From positions 1 through 64,000 of the forward strand of contig CAUBRZ010000005.1 of NCBI GenBank assembly GCA_958438515.1: a stretch of DNA of 64,000 bases, given 5' to 3'. Below are positions 18,787 to 28,249 of the stretch, in pieces. The translations under genes were made by a program, and so were the position numbers. Below the pieces are notes generated by a model. That model saw only the letters and a program-made list of their open reading frames with translations, was not told the DNA's origin and ran no database searches. Within the stretch, counting starts at the first letter, position 1; the number at the start of each line of letters is the position of its first letter. The stretch is from an uncultured Clostridium sp. GTDB taxonomy: Bacteria > Bacillota > Clostridia > TANB77 > CAG-508.

Positions 18787-20068
18787 TTATTTAAATCTTT
18801 CTATTAGTTCATCTATTTTAACAATTTCCTTTTCTCCTGTTTTTGTGTGTTCAAGTTCAACTTGTTCTTTAGTAGCTTTATCTCCTAAAACAATTAAATA
18901 TGGAGTTCCCAAAACTTTACAATCTTTTATTTTTGCTCCTATATTTAGGTTCTCTCTATCATCTAAGATAACACCTATTTTTTCTTTTTGCATAATAGTA
19001 TATAATTCATTTGCCATTTTTATTTTTTCTTCATCATCAGATTTTGGTATGATTTGAACTTTATAAGGTGCAATATTTTCTGGTAAACAAAATCCACATG
19101 GTCCCCATTTTTCATCATTTAGCACATATTGTTCATACAAAGCTGCAACTGTTCTACTTACTCCAATTCCATAACATCCCATATAATACAAAGATTCTTT
19201 TCCCTCTTTATTTATGTATTTTCCGTTCATCATTTCAGAATATCTTGTTCCTAATTGGAATATATGTCCAAGTTCCATTGTTCTTATCTCTTTAAAAGTT
19301 GATATGTCTTTGATTCCATATTCTTGTTCTAAATATTCTTTATAATCTTCTCTTTCTAATATTTCTGTATTCAAACCTATTTTTGTCTCTTCATCATAAA
19401 GAATTTTATCTTCTCCTTGATTAGAAATTAGCATAAACTCTTCTGATTTTTTTCCTCCCATTGCTCCATTATCTGCAACTATCGGAATTACTTTTAACCC
19501 AATTTTCTCAAAAATTTCCAAAAATGCTCTTCTCACATTTTCATATGATTTTGCCATTCCCTCTTCATCTTTATCAAAACTATATGCATCAAGCATTGGA
19601 AAAGATTTTCCTCTTAATAAATATCCTCTAGTTCTAATCTCATTTCTAAATTTTTCTCCGATTTGATAATATGTTACTGGTAAATTTTTATAAGATTTAA
19701 GCTTTTCCCTTGCAAATTCAAGTACTGCTTCTTCACCTGTTGGTGCTAAGCAAAACGTTCCTTTGTTAGATTCTGTAATTAGCATTGTTCCATCATTTAC
19801 ATAGTGGTCATATCTTCCTGAATTTTTCCATATAGTATCTGGTTGTAAAGTTGGAAGTAATACTTCTATACAACCATACTTATTTAATGTTTCTATAATT
19901 ATTTGTTCTATTTTTCTTCTTACTAATAATGGTATAGTGTTATATCCAAATAATCCTGCACTATATTGTACTAATTGTCCTGTTTGTAATAATATACTTT
20001 GACCTGGATACATTTCATCTATATTATTTAATTTTACTGTTCCCATTCCTGTTCCGTGATAATTTCAT
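18787..20068 (-). CDS. proS: Proline-tRNA ligase, with CGG +1 shift at codon 5
   Basis: Class II aminoacyl-tRNA synthetase charging tRNA-Pro. Motif 1 is around NKYGCIEVLLPTLQP, motif 2 around FRNEIRTRGYLLRGKSFPMLDAYSF, motif 3 at YYMGCYGIGVSRTVAALYEQ; the anticodon-binding domain is C-terminal. There is no YbaK editing insertion (426 residues). The obvious frame starts at 20046 without a ribosome site. AGGAGG sits before the ATG at 20068, which reads Met-Lys-Leu-Ser, then CGG (20054-20056), then the main frame after skipping C 20056. So the shift occurs within the first five codons and sets the N terminus. Length is 3n+1. Confidence 0.85.
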
Positions 20069-20091
20069 ATATTTAATCCTCCTTATATTTT

Positions 20092-20721
20092 TTAATCTTC
20101 ATTATTTTTTTGCTCATTGTTATTTACATCTTCCCTTTCGGGCTCTTGAGCCTCTTTCTCATTTTCTTCTATTATATCATCAATTACAATTTGTTTATTT
20201 TCATCCAATTTATATTTAGGAAGCTCTGGTAATTCTTCTAATGAACTATATCCAAACATTTTTAAGAAGTCATTTGTGGTTCTATATGACATTGGTTTTC
20301 CTGGTAAATCTATTTTTCCTGCTTCTTCAATTAAACCATATTCTAATAATTTGTACACACATGCATCTGCTGAAACCCCTCTTATTGCTTCTATTTCTGC
20401 TCTTGTTATTTTAGGATTATAGGCAATTATTGCTAAAGTTTCTAATGCTGCATTTGATAAATTTGGTTTTGTTCTTTTATCTAACACAGGATAAACATAT
20501 TCATATAATTCTTTTTTAGTACACAATTGATATGAATCATCTACTTTTATTAATTCAATTCCTCTGTTTTTATTTTTATATTCTTCTTGCATATTCTCTA
20601 TTAAAGTATCTATATCCTGAATAGACATTTCAAGCGCCAATACCAACTCTTTCTGCTTTACCATTCCTCCAGCAGCAAAAAGAATTGCTTCTATTATTGC
20701 CTTTTTTTCTTCGATTTCCAC
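20092..20721 (-). CDS. scpB: Segregation and condensation protein B (ScpB)
   Basis: ScpB is the winged-helix kite subunit of the Smc-ScpAB condensin that compacts and segregates the chromosome. Residues 1-170 carry the family's tandem winged-helix domains (IEAILFAAGGMVKQKELVLAL, ETLAIIAYNPKITRAEIEAIRGV, KLLEYGLIEEAGKIDLPGKPMSY, NDFLKMFGYSSLEELPELP). The C-terminal 40 residues are acidic and disordered. It uses a GTG start. The proS gene follows after about 23 nt and is probably cotranscribed; scpA is not in the window. Confidence 0.93.
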   Translation of the reverse strand: MEIEEKKAIIEAILFAAGGMVKQKELVLALEMSIQDIDTLIENMQEEYKNKNRGIELIKVDDSYQLCTKKELYEYVYPVLDKRTKPNLSNAALETLAIIAYNPKITRAEIEAIRGVSADACVYKLLEYGLIEEAGKIDLPGKPMSYRTTNDFLKMFGYSSLEELPELPKYKLDENKQIVIDDIIEENEKEAQEPEREDVNNNEQKNNED

Positions 20722-20807
20722 TTTTTTTACTTTCCCTTCTTGTTTTTTTATCTAATGTTTTTATTATGTCATGTAAACACGAATATGTCAATATTTTTTT
20801 AATTTTC

Positions 20808-20836
20808 TTGCACTTTTAGTTTTTATATGATAATAT
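20808..20836 (+). promoter_or_regulatory. SigA-type promoter of the 69-residue protein gene
   Basis: TTGCAC, 17 nt, TAATAT, followed about 20 nt later by TTTTGGAGG and ATG. Confidence 0.7.
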
Positions 20837-20862
20837 AAAAAAAACTAATTTTGGAGGTTATT

Positions 20863-21072
20863 ATGAATGAAAAGAAAAATTTAGAAGTTGTTTCTGGAGA
20901 CGGTTCAAATTTAAATATATCTCCTGTTTATGACCATTTAAATGTTTCTACACCAAAAACCACAAAGGAAAAACCCAAATATGTTGTAGTTCCTAAAGAA
21001 TCTAATAATAAAAAGGAAAAGCTTTCTAAAAGTAAAACTAAGAATAAAAATAAGGATGAAGATAAAAAATAA
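20863..21072 (+). CDS. Small highly charged protein of unknown function
   Basis: A 69-residue protein behind a very strong ribosome site (TTTTGGAGG) and a good promoter. The N-terminal half (VVSGDGSNLNISPVYDHLNV) is conserved-looking. The C-terminal third is nearly all Lys, Ser, Asn and Asp/Glu, so it is likely disordered. No signal peptide or membrane segment. It is a single-gene unit with its own promoter and terminator. I do not recognise the family. Confidence 0.7.
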   Translation: MNEKKNLEVVSGDGSNLNISPVYDHLNVSTPKTTKEKPKYVVVPKESNNKKEKLSKSKTKNKNKDEDKK

Positions 21073-21086
21073 TCTTTAAATTATAT

Positions 21087-21136
21087 AAAACCTATAATTA
21101 TATTAATATTTAAGATATAATTTATAGGTTTTTTTA
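21087..21136 (+). terminator. Terminator of the 69-residue protein gene
   Basis: Arms AAAACCTATAATTATAT and ATATAATTTATAGGTTTT, then a T-run. It separates this unit from the por operon promoter 40 nt on. Confidence 0.75.
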
Positions 21137-21174
21137 TATAAGTAATTGTATATTATTAAATAGGAGTTTTTTTC

Positions 21175-21203
21175 TTGACACAAAAAATTTTTAGGAATAT
21201 ACT
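21175..21203 (+). promoter_or_regulatory. SigA promoter of the porGDAB operon
   Basis: TTGACA, exactly 17 nt, TATACT: near-consensus. The expected start is about 30 nt before the porG ATG. This implies high constitutive expression of the oxidoreductase. Confidence 0.82.
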
Positions 21204-21241
21204 AAACTCATAAATTTATAAGAAAAGGAGGCTTGCTAAAA

Positions 21242-21820
21242 ATGGATAACATGATAGAAATTAGATGGCATGGTAGAGGTGGTCAAGGTGCTAAAACAGC
21301 TTCTTTGTTACTTGCCGATGCTGCCTTCAATACAGGAAAATATATTCAAGGCTTCCCTGAATATGGACCTGAAAGAATGGGTGCTCCAATTACTGCTTAT
21401 AATAGAATTAGTAGCTTACCAATAACTATCCATAGTAACATCTATGAACCTGATTATGTTGTAGTAGTAGATGATACTCTTTTAGAATCTGTAGATGTAA
21501 CAGCAGGTTTAAAAGAAACAGGAGCTATTGTTATTAATACAACAAAATCAGTTGATTATTTAAAAAATGCACTAAAAGGTTATAGAGGTTCTATTTATAC
21601 AATTGATGCTAGAAAAATATCAGAAGAAACACTTGGAAGATATTTTCCAAATACACCTATGCTAGCTGCTATTGTAAAAGTAAGTGGAATAATGTCTGAT
21701 GAAGAGTTATTAGAAGATATGAAAAGTTCTTTTAAACACAAATTTGCAAAAAAACCTGAAGTAATTGAAGGAAATATGAAAGCTTTAGAAATTGCATTAA
21801 AGGAGGTTAAAAAGATATGA
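21242..21820 (+). CDS. porG: 2-oxoacid:ferredoxin oxidoreductase, gamma subunit
   Basis: The gamma subunit of a four-subunit oxidoreductase that decarboxylates a 2-oxoacid (most likely pyruvate) to acyl-CoA and reduces ferredoxin. The sequence has the defining EIRWHGRGGQGAKTA motif and FPEYGPERMGAPITAYNRIS. Start at the ATG at 21242 behind AAAGGAGG; a TTG three codons upstream lies inside the spacer. The stop overlaps the start of porD by 4 nt (ATGA). Substrate choice between pyruvate and branched-chain 2-oxoacids cannot be settled from sequence by eye. Confidence 0.92.
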   Translation: MDNMIEIRWHGRGGQGAKTASLLLADAAFNTGKYIQGFPEYGPERMGAPITAYNRISSLPITIHSNIYEPDYVVVVDDTLLESVDVTAGLKETGAIVINTTKSVDYLKNALKGYRGSIYTIDARKISEETLGRYFPNTPMLAAIVKVSGIMSDEELLEDMKSSFKHKFAKKPEVIEGNMKALEIALKEVKKI

Positions 21821-22107
21821 CAAATATAAACCCTACAACACCTATGGAAAAAATGACTATGGGTGGTAATATCTATAATGCTGGTAATGCAAAGGAATTT
21901 AAAACTGGAGATTGGAGAAGCACTCGTCCCGTATTTTTATCTGATAAATGTAAGCAATGTGGATTATGCTTTCCTGTTTGCCCAGATGATGCAATTCCAG
22001 TAAATAAAGATTTAAAAAGAGAAGATTTTGATTTTGATTATTGCAAAGGATGTGGTGTGTGTGCTAAAGTTTGCCCATTTGGAGCAATTGAAATGAAAGA
22101 AGAATAA
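21817..22107 (+). CDS. porD: 2-oxoacid:ferredoxin oxidoreductase, delta (ferredoxin-like) subunit
   Basis: A 96-residue 2[4Fe-4S] protein that passes electrons from the TPP centre to ferredoxin. Two CxxCxxCxxxCP clusters are visible: CKQCGLCFPVCPDD and CKGCGVCAKVCPFG. The N-terminal 40 residues, including GDWRSTRPVFL, are the usual delta-subunit docking extension. Overlaps the end of porG; porA starts 30 nt downstream. Confidence 0.93.
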   Translation: MTNINPTTPMEKMTMGGNIYNAGNAKEFKTGDWRSTRPVFLSDKCKQCGLCFPVCPDDAIPVNKDLKREDFDFDYCKGCGVCAKVCPFGAIEMKEE

Positions 22108-22136
22108 TTAATTTATTATAGAAAGGAAGAAAATTT

Positions 22137-23327
22137 ATGAGTATAAGAGAAAGATTAAGTGGTAATGAAGCTGCTGCTATTGCAATGAAACAAATTAACC
22201 CTGATGTTGTTGCTGCTTTTCCTATTACACCTTCAACAGAAATACCTCAATATTTTTCAACTTTTGTAGCAAATGGAAGTGTTGATACAGAATTTGTTGC
22301 AGTTGAAAGTGAACATAGTGCTATGTCTGCTTGCATTGGGGCTGAAGCAGCAGGTGCTAGAGCAATGACAGCTACTTCTTCTAATGGTTTATCTTTAATG
22401 TGGGAAATGATATATATTGCATCTAGTTTGAGATTACCTATTGTTCTGTCTTTAGTTAATAGAGCTGTATCTGGTCCTTTAAACATTCATAATGATCATT
22501 CAGATGCAATGGGAGTAAGAGATGCAGGATGGATTATGTTATTTTCAGAAAATAACCAAGAGGCATATGATAACACATTAATGGCTCATAGAATTGCTGA
22601 AAATAAAAATGTAATGTTACCTCTAATGGTATGTCAAGATGGCTTTATAACTTCACATTCTATTGAAAATATTGAATTAGAAGATGATGAAAATGTAAAA
22701 CAATTTATAGGTCAATATCACCCAGAACATTATTTATTAAATCAAAAAGAACCTATTTCTGTTGGTCCTTTAGATGTCCAAAGTTATTTATTTGAACACA
22801 AAGCTGCACAAGCAGAAGCTATGAAAAATGCTAAAGAAGTAATTTTAGAAGTTGCAAAAGACTTTGAAAAAATGACAGGAAGGAAATATGGTCTATTTGA
22901 AGAATATAAATTAGAAGATGCAGAAGTCGCTGTTGTTTGTATGAATTCAACAGCTGGAACTACAAAATTTGTTGTAGATAATTTAAGAAATCAGGGAATT
23001 AAGGCAGGACTTTTAAAAATTCGTGTATTTAGACCTTTTCCTTTTGAAGAAGTAGCTAAAAGTCTAGAACATTTAAAGGCTGTTGCAATATTTGATAAGG
23101 CTGATTCCTTAAATGCAATGGGTGGTGCTTTATTTGAAGATGTAACATCTAGCTTATATGTAAACAAGAAGAATGTACCAGCAGTTAATTATGTTTATGG
23201 TATAGGTGGCAGAGACACTAAAACCGATGATATTGAAAAAGTTTATTATGATTTATTAGAAATAGCAAAAACAGGAAAAATTGATAATCCATATAGATAT
23301 TTTGGATTAAGAAAGGAGAGTAACTAA
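22137..23327 (+). CDS. porA: 2-oxoacid:ferredoxin oxidoreductase, alpha subunit
   Basis: A 396-residue alpha subunit. The N-terminal domain has the NEAAAIAMKQINPDVVAAFPITPSTEI block and EFVAVESEHSAMSACIGAEAAGARAMTATSSNG in segments, typical of PorA. The C-terminal domain II follows (AVVCMNSTAGTTKFVVDNLR). Start follows GAAAGGA. The stop lies 2 nt before porB. Confidence 0.93.
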   Translation: MSIRERLSGNEAAAIAMKQINPDVVAAFPITPSTEIPQYFSTFVANGSVDTEFVAVESEHSAMSACIGAEAAGARAMTATSSNGLSLMWEMIYIASSLRLPIVLSLVNRAVSGPLNIHNDHSDAMGVRDAGWIMLFSENNQEAYDNTLMAHRIAENKNVMLPLMVCQDGFITSHSIENIELEDDENVKQFIGQYHPEHYLLNQKEPISVGPLDVQSYLFEHKAAQAEAMKNAKEVILEVAKDFEKMTGRKYGLFEEYKLEDAEVAVVCMNSTAGTTKFVVDNLRNQGIKAGLLKIRVFRPFPFEEVAKSLEHLKAVAIFDKADSLNAMGGALFEDVTSSLYVNKKNVPAVNYVYGIGGRDTKTDDIEKVYYDLLEIAKTGKIDNPYRYFGLRKESN

Positions 23328-23329
23328 CT

Positions 23330-24275
23330 ATGCCTTATAATGTTAAAGAAATAATAGCAAATAAACCATCAAGATTTACTGCAGGACATAGAATGTGTGC
23401 TGGTTGTGGTGCTCCTCCAGTGGCTAGAATGGTATTAAGAGCCCTAAATCCTGAAGATCATGCAGTAATTTGCCGGAGCGACTGGTTGTATGGAAGTTTC
23501 AACATTTATATACCCATACACAGCTTGGACAGATTCATTTATACATACAGCATTTGAATGTGCAGGAGCAACTTTATCAGGTGCTGAAGCAGCTTATCGT
23601 TCTATGAAAAAGCAAGGAAAACTTGATAATACAACAAAATTTATTGCATTCGGTGGAGATGGTGGGACTTATGATATAGGTTTACAAAGTTTATCTGGTG
23701 CAATGGAACGTGGACATGACATGGTATATGTATGTTATGATAATGGAGCATACATGAATACGGGTATTCAGCGTTCTTCTGCTACACCAAAATTTGCAGA
23801 TACAACAACTTCCCCTGCTGGTAGTGTTATTCCAGGAAAAATGCAATCTAGAAAAGATTTAACAAAAATTATGGTGGGACATCATTTACCTTATGTTGCT
23901 CAAACAATTGGATATATGAATTTCAAAGATCTTTATGAAAAATCTCAAAAAGCTATATATACAGAAGGCCCTGCATTTTTAAATGTTATGGCTCCTTGTC
24001 CTAGAGGTTGGGGATATCCTACTGATATGCTTATGCAAATTAATAAGTTAGCAGTTGAAACTTGTTATTGGCCTTTATATGAAGTAATTGATGGTAAGTA
24101 TAAAATTAATTACAAACCAGCTAATAAGCTACCAATTGAGGAATTCCTAAAACTACAAAAAAGGTTTAAACATATGTTTAAACCTGAAAACAAGTGGATG
24201 ATTGAAGAATTTCAAAAAGAAGTAGATGCTAGATGGCAAGAATTACTTGATTTAGAGGAAATCACTAATAAATAA
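23330..24275 (+). CDS. porB: 2-oxoacid:ferredoxin oxidoreductase, beta (TPP) subunit, with CGG +1 shift
   Basis: The thiamine-diphosphate subunit (314 residues). It has the CxxC pair in HRMCAGCGAPPVAR, the conserved GATGCMEVSTFIYPYTAW block, and the TPP motif starting GGDGGTYDIG and ending NGAYMNTGIQRSS. The in-frame CGG at 23474-23476 (after a Cys codon) breaks the frame. Skipping C 23474 gives Ile-Cys-Gly-Ala-Thr-Gly-Cys, the family consensus, with a conserved cysteine next to it. Length is 3n+1. The operon's other three genes are intact, so loss of only this subunit is unlikely. Confidence 0.92.
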
Positions 24276-24289
24276 TAAAATAAATATAA

Positions 24290-24322
24290 AAATCAAAGAG
24301 CTATATAGCTCTTTGATTTTTA
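24290..24322 (+). terminator. Terminator of the por operon
   Basis: Perfect 15-bp stem (AAATCAAAGAGCTAT and its complement) with a T-run. The 24323-24429 gap holds nothing else visible. Confidence 0.85.
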
Positions 24323-24429
24323 TATAAAAGCATTTTCTATTCCTTTATTATTTATTATAAAAAATTCATGGCTTATCAATATTTTTTATAATAGTTGTTT
24401 TCTCTTAGCAAAAATTTAATTATTTATAT

Positions 24430-25518
24430 TCACTTACCTTTATTATCTTTATTTTTAGTAGGTATTAAAAATAATGCACCTACTAATATCGGTAAATAAA
24501 AAGTATAAATTCTCCAGAACAAAATTGACATATTAATAGTTCCTTCTTTAAAAACAGAATTAAACAATAAGTAAAAACCTCCTTCTGCCCCTAATCCTGA
24601 ACCTGGTGTTGGCACAAACATCATTATAAGTAATAAAAATGCTTGTATAGGTATAATTTGCCATATTGTTATTCCTGAATTCCCAAATGCTCTATATATC
24701 ATATATGTAATAGAATAATATGCAAAACTCTGTACTATTGCAACCAAAAACATTTTAATTACCATTTTCTTTTCCGATTTCATAACTATAAATTGCTCAC
24801 TAAAATTTTCAATTCCATCAATTACTTTTTGTAATGTTTCTTCTGGATTTTTTAAAATGTGAATTCTTCCTAAAAATTTTATTATTGGTGTAACAATTTT
24901 TATTATAATTTGCTTTTTTATTCCTATTAAAATAGCTAAAACTATTGCTATTATATTAACAGAAAAACCTAATACTGCTATAAACAAATAATCTCGTATA
25001 AGTCTTTTAAAAAACTCAAGTTGAAATAAAGCAACCACTATAGTACAAGAAACTAATGCAATTTGTGTAACAATAAACTTTATTATCATAGCACTAAGTG
25101 AATCACTTACTTTTTTTCCAGTTTTAGTTAACTCATATGCCTGCATTGGCTGCCCACCCGTAGCAAATGGAGTAATATTATTAAATAATTGTCCAATCAT
25201 AGCTACTTTAAATGAATTTTTAAAAGTTTGAGTTGGATACATTCTTTTTATAGGTATATATAAATTTAACGAATCACATAGCCAATGAACCAATAAGCAT
25301 CCTACTCCTGCTAATACCCATTTATAATCTACACTATGTAATAACTCTATTATATTATCCATTCCATCTATATAGATCATATAAATAGCTAGCCCTGTAA
25401 ACACAGCGATTATAAAAATAAAATTTAAAATTTTCATTTTTTTATTTGCTGCTTTTTTTCTTATTATTTCATTATTTAAATTTATACTTTCTTGATTACT
25501 TTTTAGATTTTCTTGCAT
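24430..25518 (-). CDS. Lysylphosphatidylglycerol synthase-type TM protein (YbhN/UPF0104)
   Basis: A 362-residue protein with about eight hydrophobic segments across its length. It has the family blocks LLVHWLCDSLNLYIPIKRM, NNITPFATGGQPMQAYEL and VPTPGSGLGAEGGFYLLF. This flippase-like membrane domain occurs alone or fused to aminoacyl-phospholipid synthases. Here the aminoacyltransferase domain is absent, so lipid handling is only a family-level inference. It is a monocistronic minus-strand gene between two plus-strand units. Confidence 0.82.
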   Translation of the reverse strand: MQENLKSNQESINLNNEIIRKKAANKKMKILNFIFIIAVFTGLAIYMIYIDGMDNIIELLHSVDYKWVLAGVGCLLVHWLCDSLNLYIPIKRMYPTQTFKNSFKVAMIGQLFNNITPFATGGQPMQAYELTKTGKKVSDSLSAMIIKFIVTQIALVSCTIVVALFQLEFFKRLIRDYLFIAVLGFSVNIIAIVLAILIGIKKQIIIKIVTPIIKFLGRIHILKNPEETLQKVIDGIENFSEQFIVMKSEKKMVIKMFLVAIVQSFAYYSITYMIYRAFGNSGITIWQIIPIQAFLLLIMMFVPTPGSGLGAEGGFYLLFNSVFKEGTINMSILFWRIYTFYLPILVGALFLIPTKNKDNKGK

Positions 25519-25611
25519 TATACTCTCCCAAAATATTTTTTATTAGACTTATACTTTTACTTTATTATAACTTTCATCTTTAATTCCAGATAAATGAAAC
25601 AAATCCATTTT

Positions 25612-25640
25612 TTAACTTTATGTTAATATAGTGTTATAAT
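25612..25640 (+). promoter_or_regulatory. SigA-type promoter of the 103-residue protein gene
   Basis: TTAACT, 17 nt, TATAAT. The leader contains a small perfect hairpin (GTAGTCTA...TAGACTAC, about 25665-25685) 25 nt before the start codon. Confidence 0.65.
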
Positions 25641-25710
25641 ATTATTAGTTACTTATTAACATTGTAGTCTATATTTTTAGACTACACCATCCCCAAAAGG
25701 AGGACTTTCT

Positions 25711-26022
25711 ATGTCTTTAATTATACCAACAGTTGTAGCAACACTAGACACAGATAGTTTTGAATTATCTGAAAGTTTAAAAGAGTTTTTAAGTCGTGAC
25801 GATCAGGGTATGTCCGGATTAGAATTCATGCTAAATGATCCAAAACTTACAAAACGTATTCCTGATAATGTAAGATATGATTATGAAATCTTATATGGAT
25901 TGATTAGTCATGAAATTGATATATCAACAGAAAAAGTTATTGAATATCTTTCAGACTTAAAAAAAGATCCCAAAGAACTTATTCACAAGATAATTCAAGA
26001 AATTTATGAGGAAGATAATTAA
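25711..26022 (+). CDS. Conserved-looking small acidic protein, unknown
   Basis: A 103-residue soluble, acidic protein behind AAAAGGAGG. No cysteines, signal peptide or membrane segment. The N-terminal VVATLDTDSFELSESLKEFL and the C-terminal helical segment (EKVIEYLSDLKKDPKELIHKI) suggest an all-alpha or mixed fold. It has its own promoter and a hairpin leader. I do not recognise a family. GAG/GAT-rich codons are normal for the window. Confidence 0.68.
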   Translation: MSLIIPTVVATLDTDSFELSESLKEFLSRDDQGMSGLEFMLNDPKLTKRIPDNVRYDYEILYGLISHEIDISTEKVIEYLSDLKKDPKELIHKIIQEIYEEDN

Positions 26023-26179
26023 TCTTCCTCCCCCTAGAGGGAGTTGTTATATTACAAACTATTTTAATAATATGTTTAAAATTTAAAAGAAATATATTTG
26101 CCAAATTTGCTATTGTTTAAATAACAGTATATACTTTTATTTTAGTTTTTGTAAATACTTTTTTCGGTATTATAAAAAA

Positions 26180-26222
26180 ATATGAACTATACTTTAAAAA
26201 TTGGGTATAGTTCATATGTTTT
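26180..26222. terminator. Bidirectional terminator between the 103-residue protein and ferredoxin genes
   Basis: Perfect 13-bp arms ATATGAACTATAC (26180-26192) and complement (26205-26217) with A/T runs on both sides. The interval 26023-26179 shows nothing else. Confidence 0.8.
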
Positions 26223-26396
26223 TTAGTCATTACTTTCTGGTGCGTCTACAGGACAAACTCCTGCACATGTACCACATGAAATACAAGCTGATTGCTCTAT
26301 TTCAAATTTATCTTCTCCTTGTGATATACATCCTACTGGACATTCAGCTGCACATGCTCCACAAGAAATACATTTATCTGTTATTTTATATGCCAT
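26223..26396 (-). CDS. 2[4Fe-4S] ferredoxin
   Basis: A 57-residue clostridial-type ferredoxin. It has two CxxCxxCxxxCP motifs: CISCGACAAECPVG and CISCGTCAGVCPVD. The N terminus MAYKIT is standard. A likely electron acceptor for the por oxidoreductase encoded 2 kb away, though on the other strand. The start codon follows GGAGGTGAG. It is a single-gene unit with a terminator right after the stop. Confidence 0.95.
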   Translation of the reverse strand: MAYKITDKCISCGACAAECPVGCISQGEDKFEIEQSACISCGTCAGVCPVDAPESND

Positions 26397-26431
26397 TTAT
26401 CTCACCTCCTATATTTCTACTAGTATTAATG

Positions 26432-27346
26432 CTAATTTCTTTTTTCTATTTTTTTGTCCTCTTCTTCTAGTTTTTCCAATTCCTCTAGCTCTTTTTTATG
26501 CTCTAATTCTTCTTCATCTAGTTTTTCTGACATAGCACTTTTTAATATCTTGATATCTTTTGCATTATATTTTTTATATAGAAAACCATCTCCATCTTTT
26601 ATTTTAACTCTTATAATTTCTTTTAATGTCTCTATATTATCAACTTCTCCTTCTCCATCTTCAGTTTTTACAATGTCTCCTATATTAGGAAGCCTTTTTA
26701 GTTTTTCTTCATAAACATCACTTTCATATTTTAAACAACACATAAGTCTTCCACAGTTACCTGATATTTTAGAAGGATTTAGCGATATATTTTGTTCTTT
26801 TGCCATTTTTATTGATACAGCTTCAAAATCACTTAAAAAACTGCAACAGCACAATTCTCTTCCACAAACACCATTTCCACCAATTCTTTTTACTTCATCT
26901 CTTACTCCTATTTGGCGCAATTCAATTCTAGTTTTGTATATTGCTGCTAAATCTTTTACTAATTCTCTAAAATCAATTCTTCCATCTGCCGTAAAGTAAA
27001 ATAAAATCTTACTATCATCAAATTTATATTCAACATCTGTTAATGTCATGTCTAATTTGTGTTCTTTTATCTTTTTTTGACAAACCTTAAAAGCTTCTTT
27101 TTCTTTCTTTTGGCATTCTTCATAATGTTTATGATCTTTATAATTTGCTATCCTAATTACTTTTTTTAATGGTGCAACAATTTTATCATCCTCAACAATT
27201 CTATTTGGAATCATAACTTCACCATATTCTTCTCCTTGAGCTGTTTCTACTATTACTTTATCGCCTTTTTTTACTTTTAAATTTTTTGGATTAAAAAAAT
27301 ATATTTTACCTAATTTTTTAAATCTGACTCCTACTATATTCTTCAA
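26432..27346 (-). CDS. ricT: PSP1-domain regulator RicT (YaaT)
   Basis: About 304 residues. RicT, with RicA and RicF, forms an Fe-S Y-complex that promotes RNase Y-dependent mRNA maturation and sporulation in Bacillus. The PSP1 C-terminal domain has the conserved cysteines (GGNGVCGRELCCCSFLSDF, GNCGRLMCCLKYE). The C-terminal 40 residues are Glu/Lys/Leu-rich. It starts at a TTG that overlaps the holB stop (ATTGA), 7 nt after GGGAGG, so the two are translationally coupled. The holB-ricT order is the same in Bacillus. Confidence 0.92.
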   Translation of the reverse strand: MKNIVGVRFKKLGKIYFFNPKNLKVKKGDKVIVETAQGEEYGEVMIPNRIVEDDKIVAPLKKVIRIANYKDHKHYEECQKKEKEAFKVCQKKIKEHKLDMTLTDVEYKFDDSKILFYFTADGRIDFRELVKDLAAIYKTRIELRQIGVRDEVKRIGGNGVCGRELCCCSFLSDFEAVSIKMAKEQNISLNPSKISGNCGRLMCCLKYESDVYEEKLKRLPNIGDIVKTEDGEGEVDNIETLKEIIRVKIKDGDGFLYKKYNAKDIKILKSAMSEKLDEEELEHKKELEELEKLEEEDKKIEKRN

Positions 27347-28233
27347 TTTATTTCCTCCCACATGTTAAATAACATATAATCTATACACATATCATAATTT
27401 GCATTTTGCCTTATTCTTTTCTTAGTGTTTTCCACAATCTCTATGCATCTTGTGTATTTATAATCTATTTTTGCCATCTTTAGTAAAACTATATTTATAT
27501 AATCTAACATTTCAAAAATCTCTTCTTTAGATTTATATAATACTTCTGCACTTTTTACAAGCTCTATTATATTTTTTCTTGGTAAATTTTTAATAAGTTC
27601 CTCTAATTTTAAATATTGTTCCTTTTTATCTTTTAATATAACTGCTTTTCCAATACTTCCTTGAAATGAATCTAACATACTTTGTGTAATGTCTTTCATT
27701 TCATAATTTTCTTCAAGATATTTCTTTATATCTATATCTTTTATTGGTTTAAAATGTAAAATCATACATCTAGATTTTATAGTGGTTAAAAAAGCACTCT
27801 CATTTGAACCTATTAATATTATTGTTGCAAATTTAGGTGGTTCTTCTAATGTCTTTAATAAACAATTCTGTGCTTCTTTTGTCATTAAATCTGCATCATT
27901 AATTATATATATTTTATTATTTGAAATAATAGGTTTTTCTTGTATCTTTTTTTGTAATTCTCTAATCTGTTCGATCTTTATACTAGTTCCATCTGGTTCT
28001 ATAAGTAAAAAATCAGGATTATTATTACTATCAAATTCCACACAAGATTTACATCTATTACAATGTTTCTTTTCATCTAAACATAAAACACTTTTTGCAA
28101 ATTCAATAGCCATCATTTTTTTTCCAATACCTGATGTTCCTAAATATAAATAGCTATGTGATACTTTATTATTTTTTATTGCTTGTTCTAGCGTATCTTT
28201 TATCGGTTCATTTCCTATAATATTTTCAAACAC
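27343..28233 (-). CDS. holB: DNA polymerase III delta' subunit
   Basis: A 296-residue clamp-loader subunit. The nucleotide-binding loop is GTSGIGKKM and a four-cysteine zinc module is CxxCxxC-type (CLDEKKHCNRCKSCVEF). The SRCMILHF sensor-type motif is present. Loop and zinc module are kept as in Firmicutes HolB. It lies between lepB and ricT with tight spacing and overlaps the ricT start. Confidence 0.9.
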   Translation of the reverse strand: MFENIIGNEPIKDTLEQAIKNNKVSHSYLYLGTSGIGKKMMAIEFAKSVLCLDEKKHCNRCKSCVEFDSNNNPDFLLIEPDGTSIKIEQIRELQKKIQEKPIISNNKIYIINDADLMTKEAQNCLLKTLEEPPKFATIILIGSNESAFLTTIKSRCMILHFKPIKDIDIKKYLEENYEMKDITQSMLDSFQGSIGKAVILKDKKEQYLKLEELIKNLPRKNIIELVKSAEVLYKSKEEIFEMLDYINIVLLKMAKIDYKYTRCIEIVENTKKRIRQNANYDMCIDYMLFNMWEEIN

Positions 28234-28249
28234 TAAAAAGTCTCCTTTA

